From the NCBI RefSeq assembly GCF_023715705.1, contig NZ_JAMBOS010000016.1, positions 1 to 64,000 on the forward strand: 64,000 nucleotides of DNA, in the 5' to 3' direction. The notes under the pieces were generated by a model. It was given only the letters and a program-made list of their open reading frames with translations. It ran no database searches and was not told where the DNA came from. This DNA comes from Halalkalibacter oceani. GTDB taxonomy: Bacteria > Bacillota > Bacilli > Bacillales > Bacillaceae_D. Of the stretch, positions 24,598 through 32,859 are shown in pieces; the first letter of the stretch is position 1, and the number at the start of each line of letters is the position of its first letter. The translations under genes and the position numbers were made by a program.

Positions 24598-26520
24598 ATG
24601 GCACAATCAAATATGAAAGTGAAAGTGCAGAAGTTTGGTAACTTCCTCAGTTCAATGGTATTGCCGAATATTGGTGCTTTTATTGCATGGGGTTTGATTA
24701 CAGCTTTATTTATACCAACTGGCTTCTTTCCAAATGAAAGCCTTTCCAGTTTGGTAGATCCAATGGTTTCCTACCTGCTGCCGCTTTTAATCGGTTACAC
24801 GGGAGGAAAGCTGATTCACGATCATCGAGGAGGGGTTGTCGGGGCGGTTGCGACGATGGGTGTGATCGTCGGCGCGCCGGATACACCGATGTTCTTAGGA
24901 GCCATGGTGATGGGACCGCTCGCCAGTTATGTCATTAAGAAATTTGATCAGGCGATTGATGGAAAGGTCCGGGCAGGCTTTGAAATGCTCGTCAATAATT
25001 TCTCTGCCGGTATTCTCGGTGGGATTTTGGCGATTCTCGCCTTCCTTGGGGTAGGTCCTGCCGTAAACGGCTTTACGCAAATTCTGGTGGCTGGTGTTGA
25101 CTGGCTGATCGATGCCGGGCTCTTGCCATTAACAAGTATTCTGATTGAACCGGCGAAAATTTTATTCTTAAACAACGCGATCAACCACGGTGTGCTGTCT
25201 CCGATCGGGCTGGAGCAGGTGCGGGAAGCGGGCCGCTCGGTGATGTTCCTTCTCGAAGCGAACCCAGGACCTGGTTTAGGGGTGCTGCTCGCGTTCATGC
25301 TGTTTGGCAAAGGGATGGCAAGACAATCTGCACCGGGTGCGGCGCTGATTCACTTTGTCGGCGGGATTCATGAAATTTACTTCCCTTATGTATTAATGAA
25401 GCCAATGTTATTAGTATCGGTCATTCTTGGTGGTATGAGTGGGGTTTTCACCCTCGTCCTATTAGGTGGGGGACTTGTTTCACCGGCTTCTCCTGGTAGT
25501 ATTATTGCGATTACTCTTGTAACGGCTCCGGAAGGGATGGTTTATATCGCAAACTATGCCGCCATCCTCGTTTCAACTGTTGTGTCGTTCGTCATTTCGG
25601 CGATCGTACTGAAGTCAGGCAAGCAGACAGAAGAGGATCTGGACGAAGCAACAAAGAAAATGGAGCAAATGAAGGGTAAGAAGAGCTCGGTTGCCGAACA
25701 GGTGACAGGTGGAGCAGGAAATAACAAAACTTTGCCGAAAGAGGTCAGTAAGATTGTTTTTGCCTGCGATGCCGGAATGGGATCAAGCGCGATGGGCGCC
25801 TCGCTGCTCAAGAAGAAAGTAAAAGAAGCAGAGCTTGATGTGACGGTTACGAATACAGCGATCAGCAATATTCCGGCTGACGCCGAGGTCGTGATCACGC
25901 AGGAAGAGCTGACGCCGCGTGCGCGTAATAAGGCACCTGACGCTTACCACATTTCAGTCGATAACTTCTTATCAAGTCCGGAGTACGATAAGCTGATTGC
26001 CGGCCTGCAAAATGGCATTACCGGAGAACAGGCAGAGCTAATCGAACAGGCTGAGAAAGACGCTGCGGACGTCGAGCCGAATCTCGATCAAGATGATGAT
26101 CTGTTGCTTGAAGAGAACATTTTCATCGGCCAGAAGTTCGCGACGAAGGAAGAAGCGATTCGCTTTGCTGGTGAAGCGCTGGTGAAGGCCGGATATGTGG
26201 AAGACAACTATGTAGAAGCGATGTTGGAACGAGAGGAGATTACCTCGACGTACATGGGTAACAATGTCGCGATCCCGCACGGAACGGAAGAGGCAAAGAA
26301 GGCGGTCATTAAATCCGGTTTCACAGTTGTCCAAGTGCCGGACGGCGTTGATTTTAATGGTGAGCAGGCCAAGCTGATTTTCGGGATTGCCGGAAAAGAC
26401 GGGACGCATTTAGAAATCCTTTCAGGCATTGCTGTTATTTGTTCGGAGCAGGGAAATGTCGATCAAATGGTTGAAGCGAAATCAGCTAAAGAATTAATGG
26501 AGATTATTAACCGCAAATAA
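24598..26520 (+). CDS. mtlA: PTS mannitol-specific EIICBA
   Basis: 640-residue three-domain permease that imports mannitol and phosphorylates it to mannitol-1-P. The IIC membrane domain (about 1-345) has the substrate-site GGIHE at 256-260. IIB has phospho-Cys390 in FACDAGMGSS. IIA (about 505-640) has phospho-His561 in NVAIPHGTEE. In B. subtilis the IIA domain is a separate protein (MtlF); here all three are fused, as in E. coli. First gene of mtlARD, with AAAGGAAG as ribosome binding site. Confidence 0.97.
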   Translation: MAQSNMKVKVQKFGNFLSSMVLPNIGAFIAWGLITALFIPTGFFPNESLSSLVDPMVSYLLPLLIGYTGGKLIHDHRGGVVGAVATMGVIVGAPDTPMFLGAMVMGPLASYVIKKFDQAIDGKVRAGFEMLVNNFSAGILGGILAILAFLGVGPAVNGFTQILVAGVDWLIDAGLLPLTSILIEPAKILFLNNAINHGVLSPIGLEQVREAGRSVMFLLEANPGPGLGVLLAFMLFGKGMARQSAPGAALIHFVGGIHEIYFPYVLMKPMLLVSVILGGMSGVFTLVLLGGGLVSPASPGSIIAITLVTAPEGMVYIANYAAILVSTVVSFVISAIVLKSGKQTEEDLDEATKKMEQMKGKKSSVAEQVTGGAGNNKTLPKEVSKIVFACDAGMGSSAMGASLLKKKVKEAELDVTVTNTAISNIPADAEVVITQEELTPRARNKAPDAYHISVDNFLSSPEYDKLIAGLQNGITGEQAELIEQAEKDAADVEPNLDQDDDLLLEENIFIGQKFATKEEAIRFAGEALVKAGYVEDNYVEAMLEREEITSTYMGNNVAIPHGTEEAKKAVIKSGFTVVQVPDGVDFNGEQAKLIFGIAGKDGTHLEILSGIAVICSEQGNVDQMVEAKSAKELMEIINRK

Positions 26521-26637
26521 ATGCGCTTGTGCGCCGGGGCCGGCCGGAAGGAGGGAGGCAACGGCGCGCTTAAGCACGCAAATTCCACTTCTCTGTTGCT
26601 TTTTTCTCTTGGAAGAAACACCTAATAAGTGAAATGA

Positions 26638-28713
26638 GTGAGAAGAATGTTTATAACCTCAAGGGAAAAATCTATTATTGATCTCATCGTCAAAACATCT
26701 GGAAAGCATACCGTTCATTCTCTGGCGACCTATTTAAATGTCAGTGTCCGAACGATTCAAAGGGATCTGAAATCGATCGAGAAAATGTTGCAGCAATTTG
26801 AATTAGGAGTAGACCGCACCGGAAATGAAGGGTTGTTTATTAAGGGGAAAAATGAACAGATTTACAGATTGATCCAGCATTTGGCGAGCGTTGATCCAAC
26901 TGATGAGACACCTGAGGAACGCAAGCTGAAACTGCTCGTGACACTGCTGCATGAAGGCCCCTCTTTTAAAAAGCAGGTTCTCGCCCAACAGCTTGGGGTC
27001 AGCGGGGCGACATTAACCTCCTACCTCGATGATATAGCAGACTGGTTAAGTAAATTTTCAATTACGTTAACGAGAAAAAGAGGGGTTGGAATTGAACTGG
27101 TGGCGCATGAAGAGAACAAGCGCCATGCTTTAGCCAGCTATGTGCTCATTTATTTTTATGAGGATTTGCTGGAAAGTTTATATTTGCTGCAGCAAGGGAA
27201 GAAAACAGATCACATTCTCGGCTATTTTGTGCCTGAGTATTTTGGCGCGATTGACGAACTGCTCCAGCGGGAAGCTAAGAAAGCGCAAATCAGTCTGGCA
27301 GACAGTGATTATATCGGTTTAATTGTTCATATTTGCCTGTCAATGCAACGGACGGAGCATCATTTTCTGTTGGAGCTGGATTATCCAATTGAAAATGATC
27401 AGACAGCCGAGTTTCAATGGATGGCAAAAATTTGCCGGGAGCTGAAGGAGAGTCTCTCGATTCCGATTACGGAGAACGACATTTACTTTTTAACAGTCAT
27501 TTTAAGAGGCTCGAAAGTTCAGACGGATGAGTCCGTCTATTATGACAGCATCGTGCTGGGAAAGCTGTTAAAGGACGTCATTAACGAGGTTTCGGCCAAG
27601 CTGCATGTTAATTTGGCCGATGACTTCTCCCTTTACCGCGGCTTGCTTGCCCACATGGCTCCTGCGATCTACCGGCTGAAGCAGCAGTTCGACTTATTTA
27701 ATCCGCTGACGGAGGATATCAAAAGAAAATACCCCGTTCTCTTTATCGTTGTAAAACAAAGCCTTGAGAGACACTTTAAAGATATCACCTTTCCTGAAGA
27801 TGAAGTTGCTTTTATCGTCCTCCACTTTGGCTCGGCGTTATTGATGAGAGAAGAAAAGGTTAGCATCAAAGCGGTCGTTGTCTGTCCGACAGGGATCGGT
27901 ACATCGAAAATGCTGGCAAGCCGGATCAAAAACGAAGTAGCTGAAATTAAGACGGTCGATATAGTGTCGATTAAGGATTTTCAAACGGAAGATCTTGAGG
28001 AATATGACCTTGTTATTTCCACAGTGCGGCTCCCTTTTACGAATATAGATTACATTTTGGTGGGTCCGCTGCTTGATGATCACGATATTGAAATCATTCA
28101 GCAGCATTTGCAGCGAAATGTAGAGCGGGTAACTAGAAACAAGCACTATTTAGCCCCTGACAATCAGCCTGCCCGTCTTCCTGCGATCCGGATTCTTTTG
28201 CAGGAGATCAAGGATGTCTATTCCAGTATGGAGGCGATTCTCGATCATTTTAATGTATTTCATCATTCCGGCGATGATTATTGGCATGTGTTAGAGGAGA
28301 TGGTGGAACAGGCGGAGCATGGCGGACTTCTCGCGAATCCAGCTGAAGTTATCGAGCGACTGAAGGAGCGGGAGCACACGGGAGGTCTTGGTATCCCGCA
28401 GACGACGATGGCTCTTTACCATTGCCGGGCAGAAGGGGTGCATGAGCTGATTTTTCAGGTAGCTCATTTTGAGCAGCCGTGCCGGGTGAAAGGAATGGAT
28501 GGGGAAGTGATGCCGGTCAAAAACCTGTTGTTAATGCTTGCCCCAGAGAATATGAGCAACAGGGAGCAGGAAATACTGAGTATGATTAGTACAAGCTTAA
28601 TCGAGAGTGATCGGGCGATGATGGTCTTCTCATCGGCGAATGAAACGATGATCCGCCAAAAGCTGGAGGAATTATTTTTAGATTATTTACAAAATCAATT
28701 GATAAAGGACTGA
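26638..28713 (+). CDS. mtlR: MtlR, PRD-containing transcriptional activator of the mannitol operon
   Basis: 691 residues in the usual MtlR order: two N-terminal helix-turn-helix units (HSLATYLNVSVRTIQRDLKS; LAQQLGVSGATLTSYLDD), PRD1 and PRD2 with phosphorylatable His (LIVHICLSMQ; FIVLHFGSALL), a IIB(Gat)-like domain with Cys in VVCPTGIGTSKML, and a C-terminal IIA(Mtl)-like domain. Family members are activated by HPr-dependent PRD2 phosphorylation and inhibited by EIIA/EIIB-dependent signals in the absence of mannitol. Start is uncertain: GTG 26638 or ATG 26647. Confidence 0.95.
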   Translation: MRRMFITSREKSIIDLIVKTSGKHTVHSLATYLNVSVRTIQRDLKSIEKMLQQFELGVDRTGNEGLFIKGKNEQIYRLIQHLASVDPTDETPEERKLKLLVTLLHEGPSFKKQVLAQQLGVSGATLTSYLDDIADWLSKFSITLTRKRGVGIELVAHEENKRHALASYVLIYFYEDLLESLYLLQQGKKTDHILGYFVPEYFGAIDELLQREAKKAQISLADSDYIGLIVHICLSMQRTEHHFLLELDYPIENDQTAEFQWMAKICRELKESLSIPITENDIYFLTVILRGSKVQTDESVYYDSIVLGKLLKDVINEVSAKLHVNLADDFSLYRGLLAHMAPAIYRLKQQFDLFNPLTEDIKRKYPVLFIVVKQSLERHFKDITFPEDEVAFIVLHFGSALLMREEKVSIKAVVVCPTGIGTSKMLASRIKNEVAEIKTVDIVSIKDFQTEDLEEYDLVISTVRLPFTNIDYILVGPLLDDHDIEIIQQHLQRNVERVTRNKHYLAPDNQPARLPAIRILLQEIKDVYSSMEAILDHFNVFHHSGDDYWHVLEEMVEQAEHGGLLANPAEVIERLKEREHTGGLGIPQTTMALYHCRAEGVHELIFQVAHFEQPCRVKGMDGEVMPVKNLLLMLAPENMSNREQEILSMISTSLIESDRAMMVFSSANETMIRQKLEELFLDYLQNQLIKD

Positions 28714-28719
28714 TTTAGT

Positions 28720-29862
28720 TTGAAGCAAGCTGTCCATTTTGGAGCAGGGAACATCGGTAGAGGGTTTATCGGGTCCTTATTTTCCCAGTCCGGCTACCAT
28801 GTCACCTTTGTCGATATTGCGGAGCAAATTATTAACCAGCTAAATGAAAAACAGCGTTACGACGTCATACTGGCGACAGAGCAGAAAGAAGCGGTAACGA
28901 TAGACAATGTGTCCGGGTTAAATAACTTAAGCCAGGAGAACGAAGTCATCGAAGCGATTGGGAACGCCACCTATTTGACTACCGCGATCGGTCCGGCTAT
29001 TTTACCAAGGATCGCGCCGTTAATCGCCCGCGGAATTGCTAAGAGAATCGCTGACACAGATGAAAAGTTATATGTAATCGCCTGCGAAAACCAAATCGGG
29101 GCGACAGATATGTTAAAGCAGCATATTATCGATCAGCTTGATGGGAAAGAAAAGAGCAGGCTCGAAGGAAGGGTGTTTTTCTTCAATTCCGCTGTTGACC
29201 GGATCGTCCCGATTCAGGTGCAGGATTCTCTCAATGTGCTCGTTGAACCTTACTTTGAATGGGTCGTCGAAACGAACGAGCAAATTCCTGAAGTTGATGG
29301 AATGAAAATCGTCGAAGCGCTTGCCCCTTTTATTGAGCGCAAGTTATTTACGGTTAACACGGGTCATGCGGTGATCGCCTATTTCGGCTATCTCGAAGGA
29401 AAAGCGACGATTGATCAGACATTGGCAGATGAGAAGATTGCAACTCAGGTTGAGGAGACATTGAAGGAGACGGGGGCTTATCTTGTCAAAGAGTATGGTC
29501 TGGATGAAACCGATCATTTGTCTTATATTCAAAAAATTATTAACCGGTTTAAAAACCCGTATTTGAACGATGGCGTGACGCGGGTGGGAAGAGCGCCAAT
29601 CCGCAAGCTGGGTCCTGAAGATAGACTGATTCGCCCGGCAACACAGGCGCAAAAAGCCGGCTTGCCTTATCACAATCTTGCTAAGGCGATCGCCGCCGCG
29701 TTGCTGTTTGATGATCCGGCCGATCAGGAAGCGCAGGATCTTCAGAAAATGATTCAGGAGAACGGACCCGCCTATGTGTTGAAAACAGTCAGCGGGCTGG
29801 AGGAAAACAGTGAAGTGGCGCAAGAGGTGCTTCGCCAGTATCATATACTGAAAAGCAGATAA
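28720..29862 (+). CDS. mtlD: Mannitol-1-phosphate 5-dehydrogenase
   Basis: 380 residues; oxidises mannitol-1-P to fructose-6-P with NAD+. Rossmann motif at the very N-terminus (FGAGNIGRGFIG), ACENQIGATDML, the catalytic Lys motif around ERKLFTVNTGHAVIAYFGY, and NPYLNDGVTRVGRAPIRKL. The start is TTG with AAGGACTG upstream, 6 nt after mtlR, so translation is probably coupled. Final gene of the operon. Confidence 0.97.
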   Translation: MKQAVHFGAGNIGRGFIGSLFSQSGYHVTFVDIAEQIINQLNEKQRYDVILATEQKEAVTIDNVSGLNNLSQENEVIEAIGNATYLTTAIGPAILPRIAPLIARGIAKRIADTDEKLYVIACENQIGATDMLKQHIIDQLDGKEKSRLEGRVFFFNSAVDRIVPIQVQDSLNVLVEPYFEWVVETNEQIPEVDGMKIVEALAPFIERKLFTVNTGHAVIAYFGYLEGKATIDQTLADEKIATQVEETLKETGAYLVKEYGLDETDHLSYIQKIINRFKNPYLNDGVTRVGRAPIRKLGPEDRLIRPATQAQKAGLPYHNLAKAIAAALLFDDPADQEAQDLQKMIQENGPAYVLKTVSGLEENSEVAQEVLRQYHILKSR

Positions 29863-29906
29863 CTGCTTCCTTTGTTAATCGGCTTCGTGTTATGGCAAAG
29901 AATATC

Positions 29907-29947
29907 AATATCCCCGGAGAGGCAAATCCAGCCTTTTCGGGGATATT
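29907..29947. terminator. Shared stem-loop between convergent mtlD and LysE genes
   Basis: Perfect 10-bp stem AATATCCCCG / CGGGGATATT with inner pairing. There is no T tract, but the position between convergent genes fits a bidirectional terminator. Confidence 0.5.
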
Positions 29948-29951
29948 CACG

Positions 29952-30587
29952 CTATTGCTGTTTTTCCAGTGCTAATTTAATTCCGAACCCGATTAAAATG
30001 CCCCCTGTTGCCTTATCCATCATCCGCTGAACGTTGGCCGACATCAGCCAATTGCGTAAATAGTTGATAAAACAGACATAGAGTAGAAACCACGTGATCG
30101 ATAAGACGGTGTGGATGATCCCCATCATCATGAGCTGGGCAGTTACCGGAATCGCACTGCTGCTGCTGACAAACTGCGGGAGGAAAGTAAGATAAAACAG
30201 GGCGACTTTCGGATTGAGAACATTGGACATCAACCCTTGTTTATACGCTGATGTGCGGCGCCTCGTTTGATCATCCTGCTTTGTCATGTGAGCCATCTTC
30301 CCCTGCTTGTTTGCCTGAAAAAATGAAGAAGCCCCGAGATAAATTAAATAAATCGCCCCGATGTATTTCACAATTTCAAAGGCCAGTGCTGACTGCATTA
30401 AAACAACAGAAAGGCCAAAAGCCGCGGCACACGTATGAACTAAAGTGCCTGTCGTTATTCCTAACGCCATTTTGTAGCCATGTTGCCGGCCGTCGGCAAT
30501 GGTCCTTTTCGTGATAAGCGCGGTATCAATGCCGGGGCTCAAGACGATAAATAAGGTCAGCAGTAAAAACGGAAAGAAATCATTCAT
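29952..30587 (-). CDS. LysE/RhtB-family exporter
   Basis: 211-residue membrane protein with five to six hydrophobic segments. The N-terminal family signature LSPGIDTALITKRTIADGRQHGYKMALG contains the conserved PGPD-like turn, followed by YIGAIYLIYLGASSF and NPKVALFYLTFLPQF. Members export amino acids or homoserine lactones. ATG 30587 has GAGGAG upstream; the longer frame from 30686 would add a 33-residue head foreign to the family. Substrate unknown. Confidence 0.92.
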   Translation of the reverse strand: MNDFFPFLLLTLFIVLSPGIDTALITKRTIADGRQHGYKMALGITTGTLVHTCAAAFGLSVVLMQSALAFEIVKYIGAIYLIYLGASSFFQANKQGKMAHMTKQDDQTRRRTSAYKQGLMSNVLNPKVALFYLTFLPQFVSSSSAIPVTAQLMMMGIIHTVLSITWFLLYVCFINYLRNWLMSANVQRMMDKATGGILIGFGIKLALEKQQ

Positions 30588-30793
30588 ATTCTCACTCCTC
30601 GGCAGTGTTGGTGGAAAGTGTAATTTACCATTTGTTAAATATAAGTTAACAAAAATGACTAAAAAAAGGAAATGATTTTTTATCAATGCTATCTTCTTTT
30701 TGTTTCTGCCGCTATAATGTGTTTTCAGAAAATAACCATGAAATGAACAATATGAATAGTAAGAAAGTTTTCTATTCTACTCCACTCATTTTT

Positions 30794-31420
30794 TCACGAA
30801 GCTGTAAAATTTATCGTACTTGCTGTCCGGTGCGCGGTTTCCTCACCGAGCAGTTTTTTGACAACGTGCAAAGCCATATTGATTCCCGCTGAGACGCCAG
30901 CTGAGGTGACCACCGTCCCTTCGTCAACGAATTTTCCTTCTCTGACGACGTCGATGTCCGGATGACGTGTTTCCAGTAATCTTAATGCCGAGTGGTGAGT
31001 TGTTGCGCGCTTCCCTGCCAGCGCACCGGATTGCGCCACGAACAGTGCGCCGGTACAGACGGAGGCGATCAGTTTATCATGATAGGAGGCAATCCAGTCA
31101 ATGATTGCTTTGTTTTGCGAAACAGCGGTAATCGCTTTTAGCGGTCCGCCGGGTACAATGATGACATCAAAGCTCGGACAATTCGCCAAACTATAGTCGG
31201 GAGAGACGATTAATCCGTGATTGACGTGAACGTCCTGGCCGTTCTCCGAAACTGTATGAACGAGAAAAGGCTTCTTTTCTCGCGGTAAGTCACCTTTAAG
31301 CAGGTGGTTTACATCTTCCCTCTCATACGTCGTCATATTAAAAACTTCATACGGCCCAGCGAAGTCGAGCGCATCAACATGATCAAACAGCAAAATTCCA
31401 ACGTTATACTGGTTAGGCAT
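30794..31420 (-). CDS. DJ-1/PfpI-family protein (class I glutamine-amidotransferase-like)
   Basis: 208 residues. The nucleophile elbow ASVCTGALFVAQSG carries the Cys, the N-terminal acidic residue is in FDHVDALDFAGPYEVF, and TTHHSAL follows, as in isonitrile-hydratase-like or AraC-N-terminal-like DJ-1 proteins. AAGGGGG precedes ATG 31420. It is divergent from the MerR regulator at 31557, so both may respond to the same signal. Specific activity unknown. Confidence 0.9.
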   Translation of the reverse strand: MPNQYNVGILLFDHVDALDFAGPYEVFNMTTYEREDVNHLLKGDLPREKKPFLVHTVSENGQDVHVNHGLIVSPDYSLANCPSFDVIIVPGGPLKAITAVSQNKAIIDWIASYHDKLIASVCTGALFVAQSGALAGKRATTHHSALRLLETRHPDIDVVREGKFVDEGTVVTSAGVSAGINMALHVVKKLLGEETAHRTASTINFTAS

Positions 31421-31503
31421 TAAATTCCCCCTTTTTGTCATAATACCCTATATGGGTATATGGAGCAAGTGGAGAGAAAGTGAAATTTTTTTAGGATTCG
31501 CTC

Positions 31504-31534
31504 TTTACATTGACGCTGCGTAAACGTTTATAGT
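31504..31534 (+). promoter_or_regulatory. MerR-type promoter with 19-bp spacer and dyad
   Basis: TTTACA (31504-31509), 19-bp spacer, TATAGT (31529-31534). The spacer contains the dyad TTGACGC-T-GCGTAAA (31510-31524). This is the classic architecture activated by DNA distortion by MerR proteins, here almost certainly by the gene it precedes. Confidence 0.7.
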
Positions 31535-31556
31535 GAAGGAGTCAGGAGGTGAAGTG

Positions 31557-32327
31557 ATGGAATATACGGTGCAAAAACTGGCGCAAATGGCGGGAGTGAC
31601 GAGCCGAACAATTCGTTATTATGATGAAATCGGGATTCTGAAGCCGGCAAGAATCAATTCATCCGGGTATCGGATCTATGGACAGGCGGAGGTCGATAAG
31701 CTGCAGCAAATTTTGTTTTACCGCGAGCTGGAAGTAGATCTTGAACGGATCAAGGAGATCGTCACCTCTCCGACCTTCAATGAAGTAAAGACATTGAAAG
31801 AGCATCGCGATAAGCTTCTGACAAAGCAAAAGCAGCTGGATGCGTTGATTGCCACTGTGGAAAAGACGTTGGCTGCAAAGGAAGGGAGAATAACGATGAG
31901 TGACAGCGAAAAGTTTGAAGCGTTTAAACAGACGTTAGTAGATGAGAACGAGCGAAAGTATGGCGCGGAAATAAGAGAGAAATACGGGGAGAAGACTGTT
32001 GAGCATTCAAATGCTGCATTGAAAAGCATGACGAAGGAGCAGTATGCCGAGATGGAAAGGCTCGGCGAGGAAGTTCTGGATGTGTTGCATGAGGCGTTTT
32101 TAACAGGCGATCCGGCGGGGGAGCTGGCGCAAAAGGCGGCCGATCTGCATCGCCAATGGCTCGGCTTTACGTGGGCGAGCTATTCCAAGGAGGCGCACGC
32201 CGGTCTGGCGCAAATGTATGTCGATGATGAACGGTTCACGGCATTTTATGATAAGAAGCAGCCCGGGATGGCCGCTTTTCTGCGCGATGCGATTCATATT
32301 TATACCGGATTGGAAAACGGTAATTAA
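31557..32327 (+). CDS. MerR-family TipA-like regulator
   Basis: 256 residues: MerR winged helix (YTVQKLAQMAGVTSRTIRYYDE, GYRIYG), coiled-coil linker, and a C-terminal TipAS domain (acidic helices; HRQWLGFTWASYSKEAHAGLAQMYVDDERF is the globin-like TipAS block). ATG 31557 has AGGAGGTGA upstream; the start 8 codons earlier lacks it. TipAS domains bind thiopeptide antibiotics and other amphipathic ligands. The next transcription unit is the antibiotic-leader-controlled rlmA. Confidence 0.94.
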   Translation: MEYTVQKLAQMAGVTSRTIRYYDEIGILKPARINSSGYRIYGQAEVDKLQQILFYRELEVDLERIKEIVTSPTFNEVKTLKEHRDKLLTKQKQLDALIATVEKTLAAKEGRITMSDSEKFEAFKQTLVDENERKYGAEIREKYGEKTVEHSNAALKSMTKEQYAEMERLGEEVLDVLHEAFLTGDPAGELAQKAADLHRQWLGFTWASYSKEAHAGLAQMYVDDERFTAFYDKKQPGMAAFLRDAIHIYTGLENGN

Positions 32328-32330
32328 TCG

Positions 32331-32366
32331 AGAAAGGCGGCGGATTTTCCGTCCGGCCGCCTTTCT
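32331..32366 (+). terminator. Stem-loop after the MerR gene
   Basis: Perfect 11-bp stem AGAAAGGCGGC / GCCGCCTTTCT with a 14-nt loop. It is poor in T after the stem. Confidence 0.55.
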
Positions 32367-32392
32367 ATATGAGGACCCCCTCATCCGTGCTT

Positions 32393-32421
32393 TTGACATT
32401 GGGTGGACGAGAAACTATAAT
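32393..32421 (+). promoter_or_regulatory. Consensus sigma-A promoter of the rlmA leader
   Basis: Perfect TTGACA (32393-32398), exactly 17 bp, perfect TATAAT (32416-32421). Such a strong promoter over 400 nt ahead of a housekeeping-type methyltransferase implies that output is limited downstream, in the leader. Confidence 0.85.
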
Positions 32422-32456
32422 AAATAATATAGCAGGTTATGGAGGATTATTAAAAA

Positions 32457-32501
32457 ATGGTACATTATATTAGACTGCGTTTCCCAGCTTTGAACCGGTA
32501 A
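32457..32501 (+). CDS. ErmD-type macrolide-arrest leader peptide, 14 residues
   Basis: GGAGG (32441-32445) precedes ATG by 11 nt, and the product is MVHYIRLRFPALNR. The ErmD/ErmK leader peptide, as I recall it, is MTHSMRLRFPTLNQ: same length, nine identical residues and the same Arg-Leu-Arg at positions 6-8, the R/K-x-R/K motif at which macrolide-bound ribosomes stall. The stall codon (Leu7) would be 32475-32477. The last codons form the left arm of an RNA stem (32488-32495 with 32510-32517). The gene that follows is rlmA, not an erm gene. Confidence 0.8.
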   Translation: MVHYIRLRFPALNR

Positions 32502-32565
32502 TTAAATACGTTCAAAGGCTCTGTTTTGTGTTTGCAGAGTAAACGGGATCAGTCTGCCCTTTTTT
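32488..32565 (+). promoter_or_regulatory. Attenuator of the rlmA leader, proximal part
   Basis: Mutually exclusive pairings can be drawn. CTTTGAAC (32488-32495) pairs with GTTCAAAG (32510-32517). CTCTG (32519-32523) pairs with CAGAG (32535-32539). A terminator-like stem GCAGA (32534-32538) with TCTGC (32553-32557) is followed by six T (32560-32565). The first arm lies inside the leader ORF, within reach of a ribosome stalled at codon 7. The exact switching logic is not certain. Confidence 0.5.
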
Positions 32566-32587
32566 AATAATCTTCATTTCATATTGG

Positions 32588-32624
32588 AAAGGCCGCTTAA
32601 GGATAATCCTTTAAGCCGGTCTTT
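32588..32624 (+). other. Long stem-loop in the rlmA leader
   Basis: The left arm around AAAGGCCGCTTAAGGAT pairs with ATCCTTTAAGCCGGTCTTT, with small bulges. There is no T tract. It is part of the structured 360-nt region between leader ORF and rlmA. Confidence 0.5.
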
Positions 32625-32642
32625 CTGCGATGAATATGTCAT

Positions 32643-32674
32643 GAAAGAAAGGTGGATCGTGCTGCCTTTCTTTC
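32643..32674 (+). other. Perfect 10-bp stem-loop in the rlmA leader
   Basis: GAAAGAAAGG pairs with CCTTTCTTTC around a 12-nt loop. The 3' side is pyrimidine-rich, so weak termination is conceivable. Confidence 0.5.
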
Positions 32675-32777
32675 TTTATGTCCATTATTCCTTCTTTTGC
32701 GAAACGGGAGAAGGTGTATGTGAGACGGCTTCCTCACTCTTAACCTGACTTGGGTGTGGACGTTTCCCTTTACTCTC

Positions 32778-32807
32778 AATCACAGGCAGTCTGCCTGTGA
32801 TTTTTTT
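32778..32807 (+). terminator. Strong intrinsic terminator 52 nt upstream of rlmA
   Basis: 11-bp perfect stem AATCACAGGCA / TGCCTGTGATT, 3-nt loop, seven T. It lies downstream of the consensus promoter and upstream of the gene with no promoter visible in between, so it must be read through for rlmA to be expressed from that promoter. Confidence 0.8.
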
Positions 32808-32859
32808 CGTTCAGGCAGCCGCTGGCTCCTGATAAAGCAGAAGGGAAGAGTGAGCAGGA

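Noticed and set aside
29344-29844. 166-codon minus-strand ORF opposite mtlD
   Set aside because: Antisense to a gene with clear MtlD motifs and no recognisable protein features.
32740-32770. T-box-like string GGGTGTGGACG in the rlmA leader
   Set aside because: It only superficially resembles the T-box sequence AGGGTGGNACCGCG. The other T-box stems are absent and the downstream gene is not an amino-acid gene.
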